Below, piece after piece: positions 36,059-44,705 of a stretch of 64,000 bases of DNA. The DNA lies in the NCBI GenBank assembly GCA_951812775.1, contig OX638326.1, forward strand, positions 1,872,335 to 1,936,334, given 5' to 3'. Source of the stretch: an uncultured Alphaproteobacteria bacterium (GTDB lineage: Bacteria; Pseudomonadota; Alphaproteobacteria; MPNO01; UBA2964). A program made the position numbers and the translations under genes. Under the pieces are notes generated by a model that saw only the letters and a program-made list of their open reading frames with translations, had not been told where the DNA came from and did not search any database. How positions within the stretch are numbered: position 1 is the first letter of the stretch; each line of letters starts with the position of its first letter.

Positions 36059-36823
36059 ATGACTGAAGCCAACGCCCACGTCCGGGTCGAAAATCTCCGC
36101 AAGACCTATCAAACCCGTAAAGCCGGGATCGAAGCGATCCGTGAAGTGCAGATGGAGGTCGCGGAAGGCGAGTTTATTTCGATCCTCGGGCCAAGCGGCT
36201 GTGGCAAAAGCACCTTGCTCATGATCGTCGGCGGGCTGTTGCCGCTGACTTCCGGGACGGTTGCCGTCGCCAGCGACCCTGTCTCGAAACCACGCCGCGA
36301 TACCGGTGTTGTCTTTCAGGCGCCGGTTCTGATGCCGTGGCGGACAATCCTCAAGAATGTTTTATTCCCAATCGAAAGCCTGGGGTTGCGCGAAGACGAC
36401 TACAGTGATCGCGCGCACGAACTTTTGGAAATGACCGGTCTGACCGGTTTTGCGGACAACGTCCCCGGTGAACTCTCAGGCGGTATGCAGCAACGCGTTG
36501 CGATCTGCCGGGCCCTGATTCACAACCCGAACCTGCTTTTGATGGATGAGCCGTTCAGCGCACTCGACGCAATGACACGCGACCTGATGAACCAGGAACT
36601 GCTTCGTATTTGGGAGGAATACAAAAAGACGGTCCTTTTTGTAACACACAGTATTCGTGAAGCCGTCTTTCTGTCGGACCGGGTCTTTGTCATGTCACCA
36701 CGCCCGGCCGTGATCAGCGAAATCGTAACAATTGATCTGCCACGCCCGCGCGAACTTGCCATCGAAGAAACGCCTGAATTTAACGAATATGTCGCGCATC
36801 TGCGTGGCCTTATTGAGCATTAG
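36059..36823 (+). CDS. ABC-transporter ATPase (SsuB/TauB-like)
   Basis: Cytoplasmic ATPase of 254 residues energising the importer. Walker A GPSGCGKST near residue 46, Q-loop VFQAPVLMPW near 86, signature LSGGMQQR near 136, Walker B LLLMDEPFSALD near 158 and the switch histidine in FVTHS. The ATG at 36059 was chosen over a TTG seven codons earlier. It is 88 bases after the binding-protein gene and 18 bases before the permease gene, one operon by position. Confidence 0.93.
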   Translation: MTEANAHVRVENLRKTYQTRKAGIEAIREVQMEVAEGEFISILGPSGCGKSTLLMIVGGLLPLTSGTVAVASDPVSKPRRDTGVVFQAPVLMPWRTILKNVLFPIESLGLREDDYSDRAHELLEMTGLTGFADNVPGELSGGMQQRVAICRALIHNPNLLLMDEPFSALDAMTRDLMNQELLRIWEEYKKTVLFVTHSIREAVFLSDRVFVMSPRPAVISEIVTIDLPRPRELAIEETPEFNEYVAHLRGLIEH

Positions 36824-36841
36824 ACGCGAAAGACAAAAGCA

Positions 36842-37633
36842 ATGGCCAATAACAACGGTGATAGCAGGTTTTTTTCAGTGGCGGGCCAAATCGCAGGGCC
36901 GACGGCCATTGCCTTCCTGATGCTTGTCATTTGGCATCTCAGCTGCATCTTTTTTGCGATCCCGGAAGCAATCCTGCCAACACCGGTCAAGATCCTCCAA
37001 ACCATCTTCAAACATTGGGAATTGCTGGCAATCCATACATGGCCGACCACCAGCGAATGTCTGATGGGCTTTGGGTTGGCAGTCGTCGTTGGGATGGGGC
37101 TCGGCATCCTACTCGCCTTCTTTCCCATGTTTCATAACAGCGTCTACCCGCTCGTCGTGGCTTTCCAGGTTGTTCCCAAGGTGGCCCTGGCACCGCTTTT
37201 CATTGTCTGGTTCGGGCTCGGCACCTTGTCCCGGGTCTTGCTCGCCTTCGTGATCGCTTTCTTCCCGATGGTGGTGAACACTTATGCCGGTATTCTAAGT
37301 ACTGATCCGCTGATGGTGCGTATGGCACATGCCTTTAGCGCCAATCGCTGGACAGTGTTCTGCAAAATAGAGTTTCCCAACGCCCTGCCCTATATCTTTA
37401 GCGGCCTCAAGATCGGCATCACCTTTGCGGTGATTGGCATCATCGTCGCTGAATTTGTGACCGCGCAGAAAGGCCTCGGCTATCTGATCGTCTTTGCCGA
37501 AGGCAATATCGATACACCACTTCTGATGGCTGCTCTAACAGTGCTCAGCATCGTCGGCGTCGTTCTTTACGCCGCCGTTGTCGCGCTGGAAAAATTAATC
37601 GTTACCTGGGATGTTGGTCAGGACCTGAAATAA
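36842..37633 (+). CDS. ABC-transporter permease (SsuC/TauC-like)
   Basis: Inner-membrane permease, 263 residues with about six membrane segments, of the BPD_transp_1 family. The cytoplasmic coupling (EAA) loop is seen as MVRMAHAFSANRWTVFCKIEFPNALPYIFSGLKIG at about residues 158-192. It forms a homodimer channel with the ATPase. Its last 32 bases overlap the convergent ligI gene. Confidence 0.92.
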   Translation: MANNNGDSRFFSVAGQIAGPTAIAFLMLVIWHLSCIFFAIPEAILPTPVKILQTIFKHWELLAIHTWPTTSECLMGFGLAVVVGMGLGILLAFFPMFHNSVYPLVVAFQVVPKVALAPLFIVWFGLGTLSRVLLAFVIAFFPMVVNTYAGILSTDPLMVRMAHAFSANRWTVFCKIEFPNALPYIFSGLKIGITFAVIGIIVAEFVTAQKGLGYLIVFAEGNIDTPLLMAALTVLSIVGVVLYAAVVALEKLIVTWDVGQDLK

Positions 37634-38516
37634 AGTCGGCAACCTGGTCCGAAAAGCCGTACAGATGCGCCGGGTTATCAACCAGAATACGATTGCGCAC
37701 TGCTTCGTCCGGCGCATGCAGCGCCAGCAAATTCATCAGATCACCGTCATTCGGCATCAGCCCTTCGATATTGGGATGCGGCCAGTCAGTTCCCCACAGC
37801 ACGTGATCGGGGGCTGCTTCAATACAAGCCTGCGCAAAGGGCACCGCATCTTCATAAGGGGCGCCGCCGGATGAAATCCGTTCCGCGCCACAAATCTTGA
37901 CCCAGAAATCCTCTTTATCCCGAAGCAATCCCAGCAAAAGTTGAAAGGCCTCCTGATCGACGCCGTCTTTGGTCCTCACCCTGCCCATATGGTCGATGAC
38001 AACCGGTAAGGGCAGGTCGGCCAGCGTATCGGCATTTTCCACAATATCGGGGGCTTCCATATAGATCACGACATGCCAGCCCAATGGCGCGATACGATCC
38101 GTGATGCGACGGACCATTGTGAAATCCGGTGCGTTTCCAATGTGACGTGCAAAGGAAAAACGGATCCCCCGCATCCCACCTTCATCAAGCCGTTTAAAAT
38201 CATCATCGGTAAAGCTGTCATCGACAATCGCGACACCCTTGTAGCGTCCCTCAGATCGCGCAATAGCATCCAGTGCCGCGGTATTATCGGTACCATGGCA
38301 AGTCGCCTGGACAATGACGGCGCGTTCAATACCAAGGGTCTTCTGCAAGACCTGCATGGCCTCAAAGGGTGAGTCAGGCGGCGTATAGCCCCGCCCTTCC
38401 GCAAAGGGGAATTTCGCCGCAGGACCAAAGACGTGGCAATGCGCATCACAGGCTTTGGGCGGCGCTTTAAAATTGGGGGATTTGGTTTCGGGATCCGGTC
38501 CCTGACAATATTTCAT
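37602..38516 (-). CDS. ligI: 2-pyrone-4,6-dicarboxylate lactonase-like amidohydrolase (LigI type)
   Basis: Amidohydrolase-2 barrel protein, 304 residues, resembling LigI, which opens 2-pyrone-4,6-dicarboxylate (PDC) to oxalomesaconate in the protocatechuate 4,5 pathway. Visible are KACDAHCHVFGPAAKFPF (HxH at about residues 25-27), VIVQATCHGTDN, VVIDHMGRV and LWGTDWPHPN (catalytic Asp), all typical of PDC hydrolases. Its product would be the substrate of LigJ 6 kb away. It is convergent with the permease gene (32-base overlap). A general lactonase of that group is the alternative. Confidence 0.82.
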   Translation of the reverse strand: MKYCQGPDPETKSPNFKAPPKACDAHCHVFGPAAKFPFAEGRGYTPPDSPFEAMQVLQKTLGIERAVIVQATCHGTDNTAALDAIARSEGRYKGVAIVDDSFTDDDFKRLDEGGMRGIRFSFARHIGNAPDFTMVRRITDRIAPLGWHVVIYMEAPDIVENADTLADLPLPVVIDHMGRVRTKDGVDQEAFQLLLGLLRDKEDFWVKICGAERISSGGAPYEDAVPFAQACIEAAPDHVLWGTDWPHPNIEGLMPNDGDLMNLLALHAPDEAVRNRILVDNPAHLYGFSDQVADFISGPDQHPR

Positions 38517-38559
38517 CGGTAAAAATTATCGGCGCGGCCGGTTTCCGGCAACCGGCAGA

Positions 38560-39048
38560 TTAGGCTTTTTGCTTTTTCACAAATTCTGCAAAGGCCGCCA
38601 GCGTTTCGGGGCTACACCGATGCTCCATCCCTTCAGCATCAGCCCAGGCAGTTGCCTCATCGACGCCAACCGTGCGTAGCAAGGCAACGACAATATGGTG
38701 ACGTGCCCGCGAGGCTTCCGCCATTTTGCGCCCCTCCCCTGTCAAAAAAACGGAGCGGTAGGGTTCAGCATTAACGAGGTTCATTTGTTTGAGGCGCGCG
38801 ATCATCTTGTTAACCGTTGCACCCGTTACCCCCAGGCGCTTCGCAATATCAACTGCGCGTGCTTCACCCTGTTCGTCAATCAGATCGGCAACAAGCTCGA
38901 CATAGTCTTCAACGATTTCGGTCTCGCGTGCCTGACGGGCCCGTTTGAAATGGCTGGCCTGACGATCCGGTGTCATATGTGCGGAGATCGCGCCTGTCCC
39001 TTCGGGCGGTGGTGTCAGCTCATCTTCAGCAGGGCCAAAATCTGTCAT
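38560..39048 (-). CDS. mntR: Manganese-responsive regulator MntR (DtxR family)
   Basis: DtxR/MntR-family repressor, 162 residues. The winged helix is at about residues 46-100 (YVELVADLIDEQGEARAVDIAKRLGVTGATVNKMIARLKQMNLV), then metal-ligand residues in SRARHHIVVALLRTVGVDEATAWADAEGMEHRCSPETL, including the E-x-x-H and Cys expected of Mn sensors. No SH3 domain, as in MntR. It is divergent from a putative manganese transporter gene; the shared 137-base gap contains a palindrome suitable as operator. The ATG at 39048 or residue 25 could be the start. Confidence 0.88.
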   Translation of the reverse strand: MTDFGPAEDELTPPPEGTGAISAHMTPDRQASHFKRARQARETEIVEDYVELVADLIDEQGEARAVDIAKRLGVTGATVNKMIARLKQMNLVNAEPYRSVFLTGEGRKMAEASRARHHIVVALLRTVGVDEATAWADAEGMEHRCSPETLAAFAEFVKKQKA

Positions 39049-39077
39049 AAATCCACAATATGTCAGGGTTTAGAGTC

Positions 39078-39122
39078 TTGACAATGACTTAGGGTCTCCT
39101 ATTATTGTTAGCCAAGGCTAAC
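39078..39122 (+). promoter_or_regulatory. Promoter and MntR-type operator for the manganese transporter
   Basis: TTGACA (39078-39083) and TATTAT (39100-39105) stand 16 bases apart, a near-consensus sigma-70 promoter. Directly after the -10, GTTAGCCAAGGCTAAC (39107-39122) is a perfect 16-base palindrome resembling DtxR/MntR operators and covering the expected start site. Binding by the divergent MntR is inferred. Confidence 0.7.
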
Positions 39123-39185
39123 TTTTGAGAAAACCGTAGAAAACGGCCCAAAATATAGTCTTTGGAGGAATGAGGAAGACACGGG

Positions 39186-40397
39186 ATGACGTCGCTTGGC
39201 ATCGTCGCAAGGCGCAGCTTGGAAGGCGCCGCACGGTGGGCCAATGCCTTTGGCCCGATCCGGCTCGGTGTCCTGCTGGTGCTTGCCCTGCTTGCAGCAG
39301 TTTCCAGTGATGCGGCGCAAATCATGGCACAAAGCCTGTCGGATGCCTTCCTGCAGGTTACCGTCTTTGTTGCGGCGACACTGGCGATCTTTTACTCGCT
39401 TGAGGCCTGGTACAAAATCGATGTCACGGCTCTCCTCGCCAAACATCATGTATGGCAGGTTCCGATTGCCGCAGGCCTCGGGGCGCTGCCCGGCTGCGGC
39501 GGCGCGATTATGGTAATCACGCAATATATACGCGGTGGGATTAGTTTCGGCTCCGTAGTCTCCGTGCTGACGGCGACGATGGGCGATGCGGCCTTTCTGC
39601 TGCTGGCACAGGCGCCGACTACCGGGCTCTCGATTTTTGCCATTGGCTTTGTCGTCGGCGTCTCATCTGGCTATGTGGTCGATGCGATCCATGGCACCGA
39701 CTTCCTGCGCTACAAAGGCGATGGCCGAGACCCCGCCTGCAGCCCCTGCATCCGCCGCGTTGACTCTAAAGCCTGGCGGTACTTATGGACTCTCTTCCTT
39801 GTGCCCGGCCTAATTTTTGGTGGCTTTGTCGCGTTTCAGGCGGACACAGCCTCTCTCTTCGGAACCTTTATGGGAACCGAAACCGTCATTTGGATCGGAC
39901 TCACAGGAGCGATTATCTCGCTTATGCTGTGGGGAATTGTCTCCCCCATTCGTCCTGACCCCGCTACCGAGGACAATACGTCTGTCAGCTGGGCTTCTGC
40001 CGGTACCGGTCGGCTCGGCGACGCTCCCGCCCGTGTTGTCGGCGATACCTGCTTTGTGACGGTCTGGGTTGCATTTGCCTATCTGATTTACGAACTCGGC
40101 GTTCATTTTACCGGCGTTGATTTGAAAGTGCTGTTTCAGACCTGGGCCCCTCTGGTACCGCTGATTGCTATTCTGGTTGGGTTTATCCCCGGCTGCGGCC
40201 CGCAGGTGGTGGTTGCCGCGATGTATCTCAATGGGCTGGTGCCATTCTCTGCTGAAATCGGAAATGCCATCAGCAATGATGGCGATGCCCTGTTCCCGGC
40301 GATCACAATGGCTCCCAAGGCGGCCATTATCGCGACCCTCTACAGCGCGATCCCGGCTGTCATTGTGGCCTATGGCTATTACTGGCTGTTTGAATAG
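39186..40397 (+). CDS. Putative manganese transporter (permease)
   Basis: Polytopic membrane protein, 403 residues with about ten hydrophobic segments in two similar halves. Each half has a proline-glycine-cysteine motif, ALPGCGGAIMVITQY near residue 97 and GFIPGCGPQVVVAAMY near residue 337, followed by a GDA segment (TMGDAAFLLLAQAP, NDGDALFPAITMAP), a pattern of the family annotated as putative manganese (formerly arsenic) exporters. The intervening loop carries PACSPCIRRV, a possible metal site. Divergence from mntR and the intervening operator argue that it moves Mn(II); direction of transport is unproven. Confidence 0.75.
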   Translation: MTSLGIVARRSLEGAARWANAFGPIRLGVLLVLALLAAVSSDAAQIMAQSLSDAFLQVTVFVAATLAIFYSLEAWYKIDVTALLAKHHVWQVPIAAGLGALPGCGGAIMVITQYIRGGISFGSVVSVLTATMGDAAFLLLAQAPTTGLSIFAIGFVVGVSSGYVVDAIHGTDFLRYKGDGRDPACSPCIRRVDSKAWRYLWTLFLVPGLIFGGFVAFQADTASLFGTFMGTETVIWIGLTGAIISLMLWGIVSPIRPDPATEDNTSVSWASAGTGRLGDAPARVVGDTCFVTVWVAFAYLIYELGVHFTGVDLKVLFQTWAPLVPLIAILVGFIPGCGPQVVVAAMYLNGLVPFSAEIGNAISNDGDALFPAITMAPKAAIIATLYSAIPAVIVAYGYYWLFE

Positions 40398-41735
40398 CTA
40401 AAGCTTTACCGGCACGTCGCCAAGCACCGCCCGTAACCTGTCATCGGCCCACTTCGCATTTGCCAGCAGGGTGTCATCCGTGCCGCGCTTACCGACGAGT
40501 TGGAAGCAAATGGGCAATCCCTCAGGACCTTCGAACAGCGGAAAGTTCACTGACGGCGTATACATTTGGGTCCATAGCCGTGCAAACGTTGCCGTCCGGG
40601 TTTCCGTCAGCCCGACCGGCGCTTCACCGGGAAGGCTTGGCGACAGAACCAAATCGTAGTCGTCGAACACCTTGTCCATTTCAGCGCGAGCGTTATCCAT
40701 GGCTTTACCGGCATTGAGGTAGTCGTCCTCTCCCAAGGTCTTTACCCACTCCATGCGCTCACGATTATGATCATTGAAACTGTCGTAATTATCGCGAATT
40801 TCTTCTTCCAGCATAACCGCCGCTTCCCAGGCGTTGATCATGGCCGCATCCGGGATGATATCGGTGAATACTTGTGGCAGGTCAAAATCACGCACCACTG
40901 CCCCGGCATCCGCCAGAATTTCGGCCACGCGCTCGACCGCCGCCTGCATCGGCGGCTCTGCTTCTGACCAGTTGGGGGCGCGCAGGAACGCGATGCGCGG
41001 ACTTTCGTCCGCTGTTGCCGCCGCCGCCCCGGTTTGAACCTGACGCAGCAAAACGAGATCCGCCATAGAACGCGCAAACAGGCCAATCGTGTCGATCGAT
41101 TTTTTGCAATGGCGAAAGTTTCCTCGATCAATGCCATCGAGGCTGGCCTTGTAGCCATACACTCCACAATTGGCGGCCGGGCCAATCACCGAGCCGCCGG
41201 TTTGTGTGCCATTCGCCAACGGAACCATATAGTCAGCGACCGAGGCGGCAGAACCGCTGGAAGAAACACCCGGAGTTCGGGTCGGGTCGTGCGGATTCAG
41301 CGTTTGGCGGGGTTTTGGACAGGCAAATTCTGTCGTGACGGTCTTGCCCATGATGACCATGCCGGCATCGCGGAGCCGGGCAACACAGTTAGAGTCCATG
41401 CCGAACCGTTTCCCTTGGTAAGGTGGGAAGCCATGGCCGGTCGGCATATCCTTGGTATCGAAGATATCCTTGATGCCAACGGGTACGCCATGCAATGGGC
41501 CACGACGCGTTTCCGCATCCAGCGCCCGTGCCTGTTCCAACGCATAATCAGGATCAATATAATCCCAGGCATGCACCTCGCCGTCGCGCGCCGCAATACG
41601 GTCGAGACAATCACGCGTTAGCGCCTCTGACGTTATTTCACCGGATTCAAGTTTTGCCGATGCTTCAGAAGCCGTAAGCCCGTTTAAAGCCATCGGCCCC
41701 TTGTTTGTTAGATCAACGTTTGTTAGATCAACCAT
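40398..41735 (-). CDS. Amidase-signature hydrolase
   Basis: Amidase-signature enzyme, 445 residues. The Ser-cisSer-Lys triad is recognisable: Lys in PVGIKDIFDTKD near residue 86, Ser in PGVSSSGSAASVAD near residue 157, and the nucleophile Ser in TQTGGSVIGPAANCGVYGYK near residue 181. It hydrolyses an unspecified amide, possibly an aromatic amide feeding benzoate to the ligase encoded just upstream. I start at the ATG at 41735 after AGGGGGGG; an ATG at 41693 is the alternative. A perfect 15-bp tandem repeat lies between these two starts, giving VDLTN-VDLTN. Last gene of the bcl transcript, 26 bases after it. Confidence 0.87.
   Translation of the reverse strand: MVDLTNVDLTNKGPMALNGLTASEASAKLESGEITSEALTRDCLDRIAARDGEVHAWDYIDPDYALEQARALDAETRRGPLHGVPVGIKDIFDTKDMPTGHGFPPYQGKRFGMDSNCVARLRDAGMVIMGKTVTTEFACPKPRQTLNPHDPTRTPGVSSSGSAASVADYMVPLANGTQTGGSVIGPAANCGVYGYKASLDGIDRGNFRHCKKSIDTIGLFARSMADLVLLRQVQTGAAAATADESPRIAFLRAPNWSEAEPPMQAAVERVAEILADAGAVVRDFDLPQVFTDIIPDAAMINAWEAAVMLEEEIRDNYDSFNDHNRERMEWVKTLGEDDYLNAGKAMDNARAEMDKVFDDYDLVLSPSLPGEAPVGLTETRTATFARLWTQMYTPSVNFPLFEGPEGLPICFQLVGKRGTDDTLLANAKWADDRLRAVLGDVPVKL
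41703..41732. repeat. Perfect 15-bp tandem duplication at the amidase N-terminus
   Basis: GTTTGTTAGATCAAC is present twice in succession, 41703-41717 and 41718-41732. In frame it adds five residues (VDLTN twice); if translation starts at 41693 it lies in the leader. Confidence 0.97.
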
Positions 41736-41761
41736 GTTTCCCCCCCTGTCAGAGTTGCAGA

Positions 41762-43336
41762 TCAATTCCGCAGCCGGAAGCGCTGGATTTTTCCAGTCGC
41801 GGTTTTTGGCAATTCATCGACAAAGTTGAACCAGCGCGGATATTTATATCGCGCCAGCCCTTCCTTGCAGTGCTCCAGCAAATCGGCGGCTAGTCCGTCG
41901 TCACCCGTCGCGCCTTCTGCAACAATGATAAAGGCTTCCGGCTTGATCAGCTCATCATCGTCAGCCCTGGCGACGACCGCAGCCTCCAGCACCGCTGGAT
42001 GTTCGATGAGCTTGGCCTCAATTTCAAACGGCGAGCACCAGATGCCACCGACCTTCATCATGTCGTCATTACGCCCGCAATAGACGAAGTAGCCGTCTTC
42101 ATCCTGATAATAGGTATCGCCGGTATTGATCCAGTCACCCTGCATCGTCGCGGCGGTCTTTTCCGGATTGTTCCAGTAATACTTGGCGATTGAGCCACCC
42201 TTGATCCACAGCGCGCCGCTTTCGCCTTGCGGCAAAACCTCATCATCTTCGCCGATAATCCTGGCTTCATAGCCGGGCACCAGCCGGCCGCTCGCGCCGG
42301 GCTTCACATCATCTTCGGAATTGGAAATAAAAATATGCAGAATTTCAGTTGAGCCAATCCCATCGAGGATCGAACCGCCGGTTTTTTCCTTCCAACGGCG
42401 CAGAATATCGCCTGGCAATGCCTCGCCAGCCGACACGCAGGCCCGCACCGATGACAGATCAGGCATTTCGCTTTCCATTGCCTGGAGTTGCGCCGCATAG
42501 AGCGTCGGCACGCCATAATAAATCGTCGCTTTGTTTTGCTCGATCACCTCGAATGTCATGGCGGGGCTCGGCGGCAAGGCAGACAGCACCGCCGTTGCCC
42601 CAACCCACAGCGGGAACGTCATGGCGTTTCCCAGCCCATAGGCGAAGAACAGTTTAGCCGCGGAGAAACAAATATCGTCCGCGGTAATACCAAGAACGCC
42701 GACAGCGTAATGAATACAGGTTACGGGAATGTCGCGATGGGCATGGACCGTGCCTTTAGGTCGGCCCGTCGATCCTGAAGAATAGAGCCAGAAACAGTCG
42801 TCTTCCGCGGTCGCCGGTGCCGCATCAAGCGCCGTATCCGCACCCGCCATCAGGGCCGACATCGACCCGTCGCCCTCGGTCGGCAAAACATGATTTGGCT
42901 TACGGCTCGCCTCCGCGAGTGCGGGCTCGACCTCCCCCTTATATTCCGGACTATAAATCACCGCCGCACATTCGGAGTCTTCGATCATAAATTGATAGTC
43001 ATTGGCCCGCAGGAGTGTGTTGAGCGGCACGGGGACATATCCGGCTTTGATCGCGCCCCAGAAAATATAAAAGAATTCCGGGCAATCCTTGACCATCATC
43101 AACACCCGGTCGCCACCGGTTAGCCCGAGACCCTTAAGCGCATTGCCACAGCGATTGACGTTTTCCGCCAGGGCGGAATAGCTGACCGTTCCGAAATCGC
43201 CCTGGATCGCGACCTTGTCTCCTCGGCCTTCCTCGAGATGTCGATCAATCATCGGCACTGCGACGTTAAAGCTCTTGGAAAAGGTGATGTTTGCCGGTAT
43301 CTGGCTGTCATCAACGCTGATTTGATTATCCGCCAT
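41762..43336 (-). CDS. bclA: Benzoate-CoA ligase
   Basis: Adenylate-forming benzoate-CoA ligase, 524 residues, converting benzoate, CoA and ATP to benzoyl-CoA for the box pathway. Diagnostic parts are the opening ITFSKSFNVAVPMIDRH-like stretch typical of BclA/BadA, FWLYSSGSTGRPKGTVHAH near residue 176, AYGLGNAMTFPLWVGA near 228, DGIGSTEILHIFISN near 317, YCGRNDDMMKVGGIWCSPFEIE near 422 and the terminal PKTATGKIQRFRLR lysine. AAGGA precedes the ATG at 43336. The longer ORF to 43816 would run through the divergent monooxygenase gene and is rejected. The amidase gene follows. Confidence 0.9.
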   Translation of the reverse strand: MADNQISVDDSQIPANITFSKSFNVAVPMIDRHLEEGRGDKVAIQGDFGTVSYSALAENVNRCGNALKGLGLTGGDRVLMMVKDCPEFFYIFWGAIKAGYVPVPLNTLLRANDYQFMIEDSECAAVIYSPEYKGEVEPALAEASRKPNHVLPTEGDGSMSALMAGADTALDAAPATAEDDCFWLYSSGSTGRPKGTVHAHRDIPVTCIHYAVGVLGITADDICFSAAKLFFAYGLGNAMTFPLWVGATAVLSALPPSPAMTFEVIEQNKATIYYGVPTLYAAQLQAMESEMPDLSSVRACVSAGEALPGDILRRWKEKTGGSILDGIGSTEILHIFISNSEDDVKPGASGRLVPGYEARIIGEDDEVLPQGESGALWIKGGSIAKYYWNNPEKTAATMQGDWINTGDTYYQDEDGYFVYCGRNDDMMKVGGIWCSPFEIEAKLIEHPAVLEAAVVARADDDELIKPEAFIIVAEGATGDDGLAADLLEHCKEGLARYKYPRWFNFVDELPKTATGKIQRFRLRN

Positions 43337-43399
43337 TCTCATATCCTTATTGGTTGGATAAATTCTACAGTGCAAGACTGAGAGACAAAAGAGAGAAGC

Positions 43400-44599
43400 A
43401 TGACCGACGCAAAGCCCATCATCATTACCGGGGGCGGTATCGGCGGACTCGCCGCCGCCAGAATGCTGGCGATCAAGGGATATCGCAGCATCGTTCTGGA
43501 GCAGGCGCCCGAATTTGCCGAAATTGGCGCGGGTATCCAACTCGGACCCAACACCCATCGGATGTTCGACCGGCTGCAGGTCACCAAGGCGATGCACGAC
43601 ATCGCGCATTTCCCGGAAAACATCATCATGATGGACAGCCTTTCCGGCGAGGAGGTGCTGCGGATGGAGCTTGGCCGGAAACTGGAATTCCATTTCGGAA
43701 AACCCTATGCCGTCATTCATCGCGCCGATTTGCACACTGTGCTTTATGAAGCCTGCAAGGAAATGGACGAGATTGATCTGCGTACCAGCGCAGGCGTCAC
43801 CGGCTATACCGACCATGGCGACGGTGTCTTTGTCGAAACCGAAAGCGGCGACACGGTCGAGGGATCGGCCCTGATCGGCGCCGATGGTCTATGGTCAAAA
43901 ATCCGGGCCAGCATCATTGGTGATGGTGATCCCATTGTTTCCGGCCATATCGCCTATCGCGCCGTCCTCCCCATCGATGAGGTGCCACCGGAACTCGACA
44001 AATGGATGGAAGATGTCGTGCTGTGGGCCGGACCTCGCAATCATCTGGTGCATTACAAATTGCGGCGCGGCGAGCTGTTCAACATCGTCGCGGTTTTCCA
44101 CAGCCAGAAATATGTCGAAGGCTGGGACGAGTATGGAGACCCGGCGGAACTCTATGAGCATTTCAAGGATACACGACCGGAAGTCCATGCCCTGCTCGAC
44201 AAGATTGATGTCTGGAAAATGTGGGTGCTGTGCGACCGGGTGCCGGTCAGGGAATGGACCCGGAACCGCGTCACGCTGATCGGCGATGCCGCCCACCCGA
44301 TGCTGCAATATCTCGCCGCCGGTGCCGGTATGGCAATGGAGGATGCCGTATGTCTGGTTGATCTGCTGGCTGACTATGACGGTGATGTCGTCCAGGCCTT
44401 CGCCGACTATCCCGGCAAACGCTATGTGCGGACCGGTCGTGTTCAGCTTACTGCACGCTTCTATGGCGACATCTATCACGCCGAAGGCGTTACCCGAGAA
44501 CTGCGCAACCTGATGCTTGGCGGCAAGAAGGAAGGCAATCCCTACGCCGGTGTCGAATGGTTGTATGGCAAGAACACGGGGTTACCGGGTGGGATATAA
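43400..44599 (+). CDS. FAD-dependent aromatic monooxygenase (3-hydroxybenzoate 6-hydroxylase/salicylate hydroxylase group)
   Basis: Class A flavin monooxygenase, 399 residues. GxGxxG-type IITGGGIGGLAAARMLA at residues 7-23, the DG motif ALIGADGLWSKIRASI near 160, and the GD motif VTLIGDAAHPMLQYLAAGAGMAMEDA near 290 are all intact. QYLAAGAGMAMEDA is typical of 3-hydroxybenzoate 6-hydroxylases that form gentisate. It diverges from bclA across 63 bases, so both respond to one short control region. Substrate is inferred from subgroup resemblance; salicylate is the alternative. Confidence 0.85.
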   Translation: MTDAKPIIITGGGIGGLAAARMLAIKGYRSIVLEQAPEFAEIGAGIQLGPNTHRMFDRLQVTKAMHDIAHFPENIIMMDSLSGEEVLRMELGRKLEFHFGKPYAVIHRADLHTVLYEACKEMDEIDLRTSAGVTGYTDHGDGVFVETESGDTVEGSALIGADGLWSKIRASIIGDGDPIVSGHIAYRAVLPIDEVPPELDKWMEDVVLWAGPRNHLVHYKLRRGELFNIVAVFHSQKYVEGWDEYGDPAELYEHFKDTRPEVHALLDKIDVWKMWVLCDRVPVREWTRNRVTLIGDAAHPMLQYLAAGAGMAMEDAVCLVDLLADYDGDVVQAFADYPGKRYVRTGRVQLTARFYGDIYHAEGVTRELRNLMLGGKKEGNPYAGVEWLYGKNTGLPGGI

Positions 44600-44672
44600 A
44601 TAAGGACGCTACTTTTTCGGAAATTCGGCGTCAAATCACGACCTGGCCAAACCCAAAATTTTGAGATTGTAT

Positions 44673-44701
44673 TACTCATAATAAATACATTTATGTGAGT
44701 A
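44673..44701 (+). promoter_or_regulatory. Inverted repeat just before the AlbA_2 gene
   Basis: TACTCATAATAAAT and ATTTATGTGAGTA form an imperfect inverted repeat with TACTCA/TGAGTA ends, ending four bases before the ATG. It could be the operator through which the N-terminal helix-turn-helix of this protein autoregulates. Confidence 0.4.
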
Positions 44702-44705
44702 GGGT

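Noticed and set aside
19239..41732. CRISPR array or mobile-element inverted repeats from the tandem repeats
   Set aside because: The repeats are direct, have no unique spacers of constant length, and lie inside or at the starts of genes; no cas or transposase gene is present.
43340..43816. Extension of benzoate-CoA ligase upstream to 43816
   Set aside because: It would run through the divergent FAD monooxygenase gene; the ATG at 43336 has a ribosome site and gives the family length.
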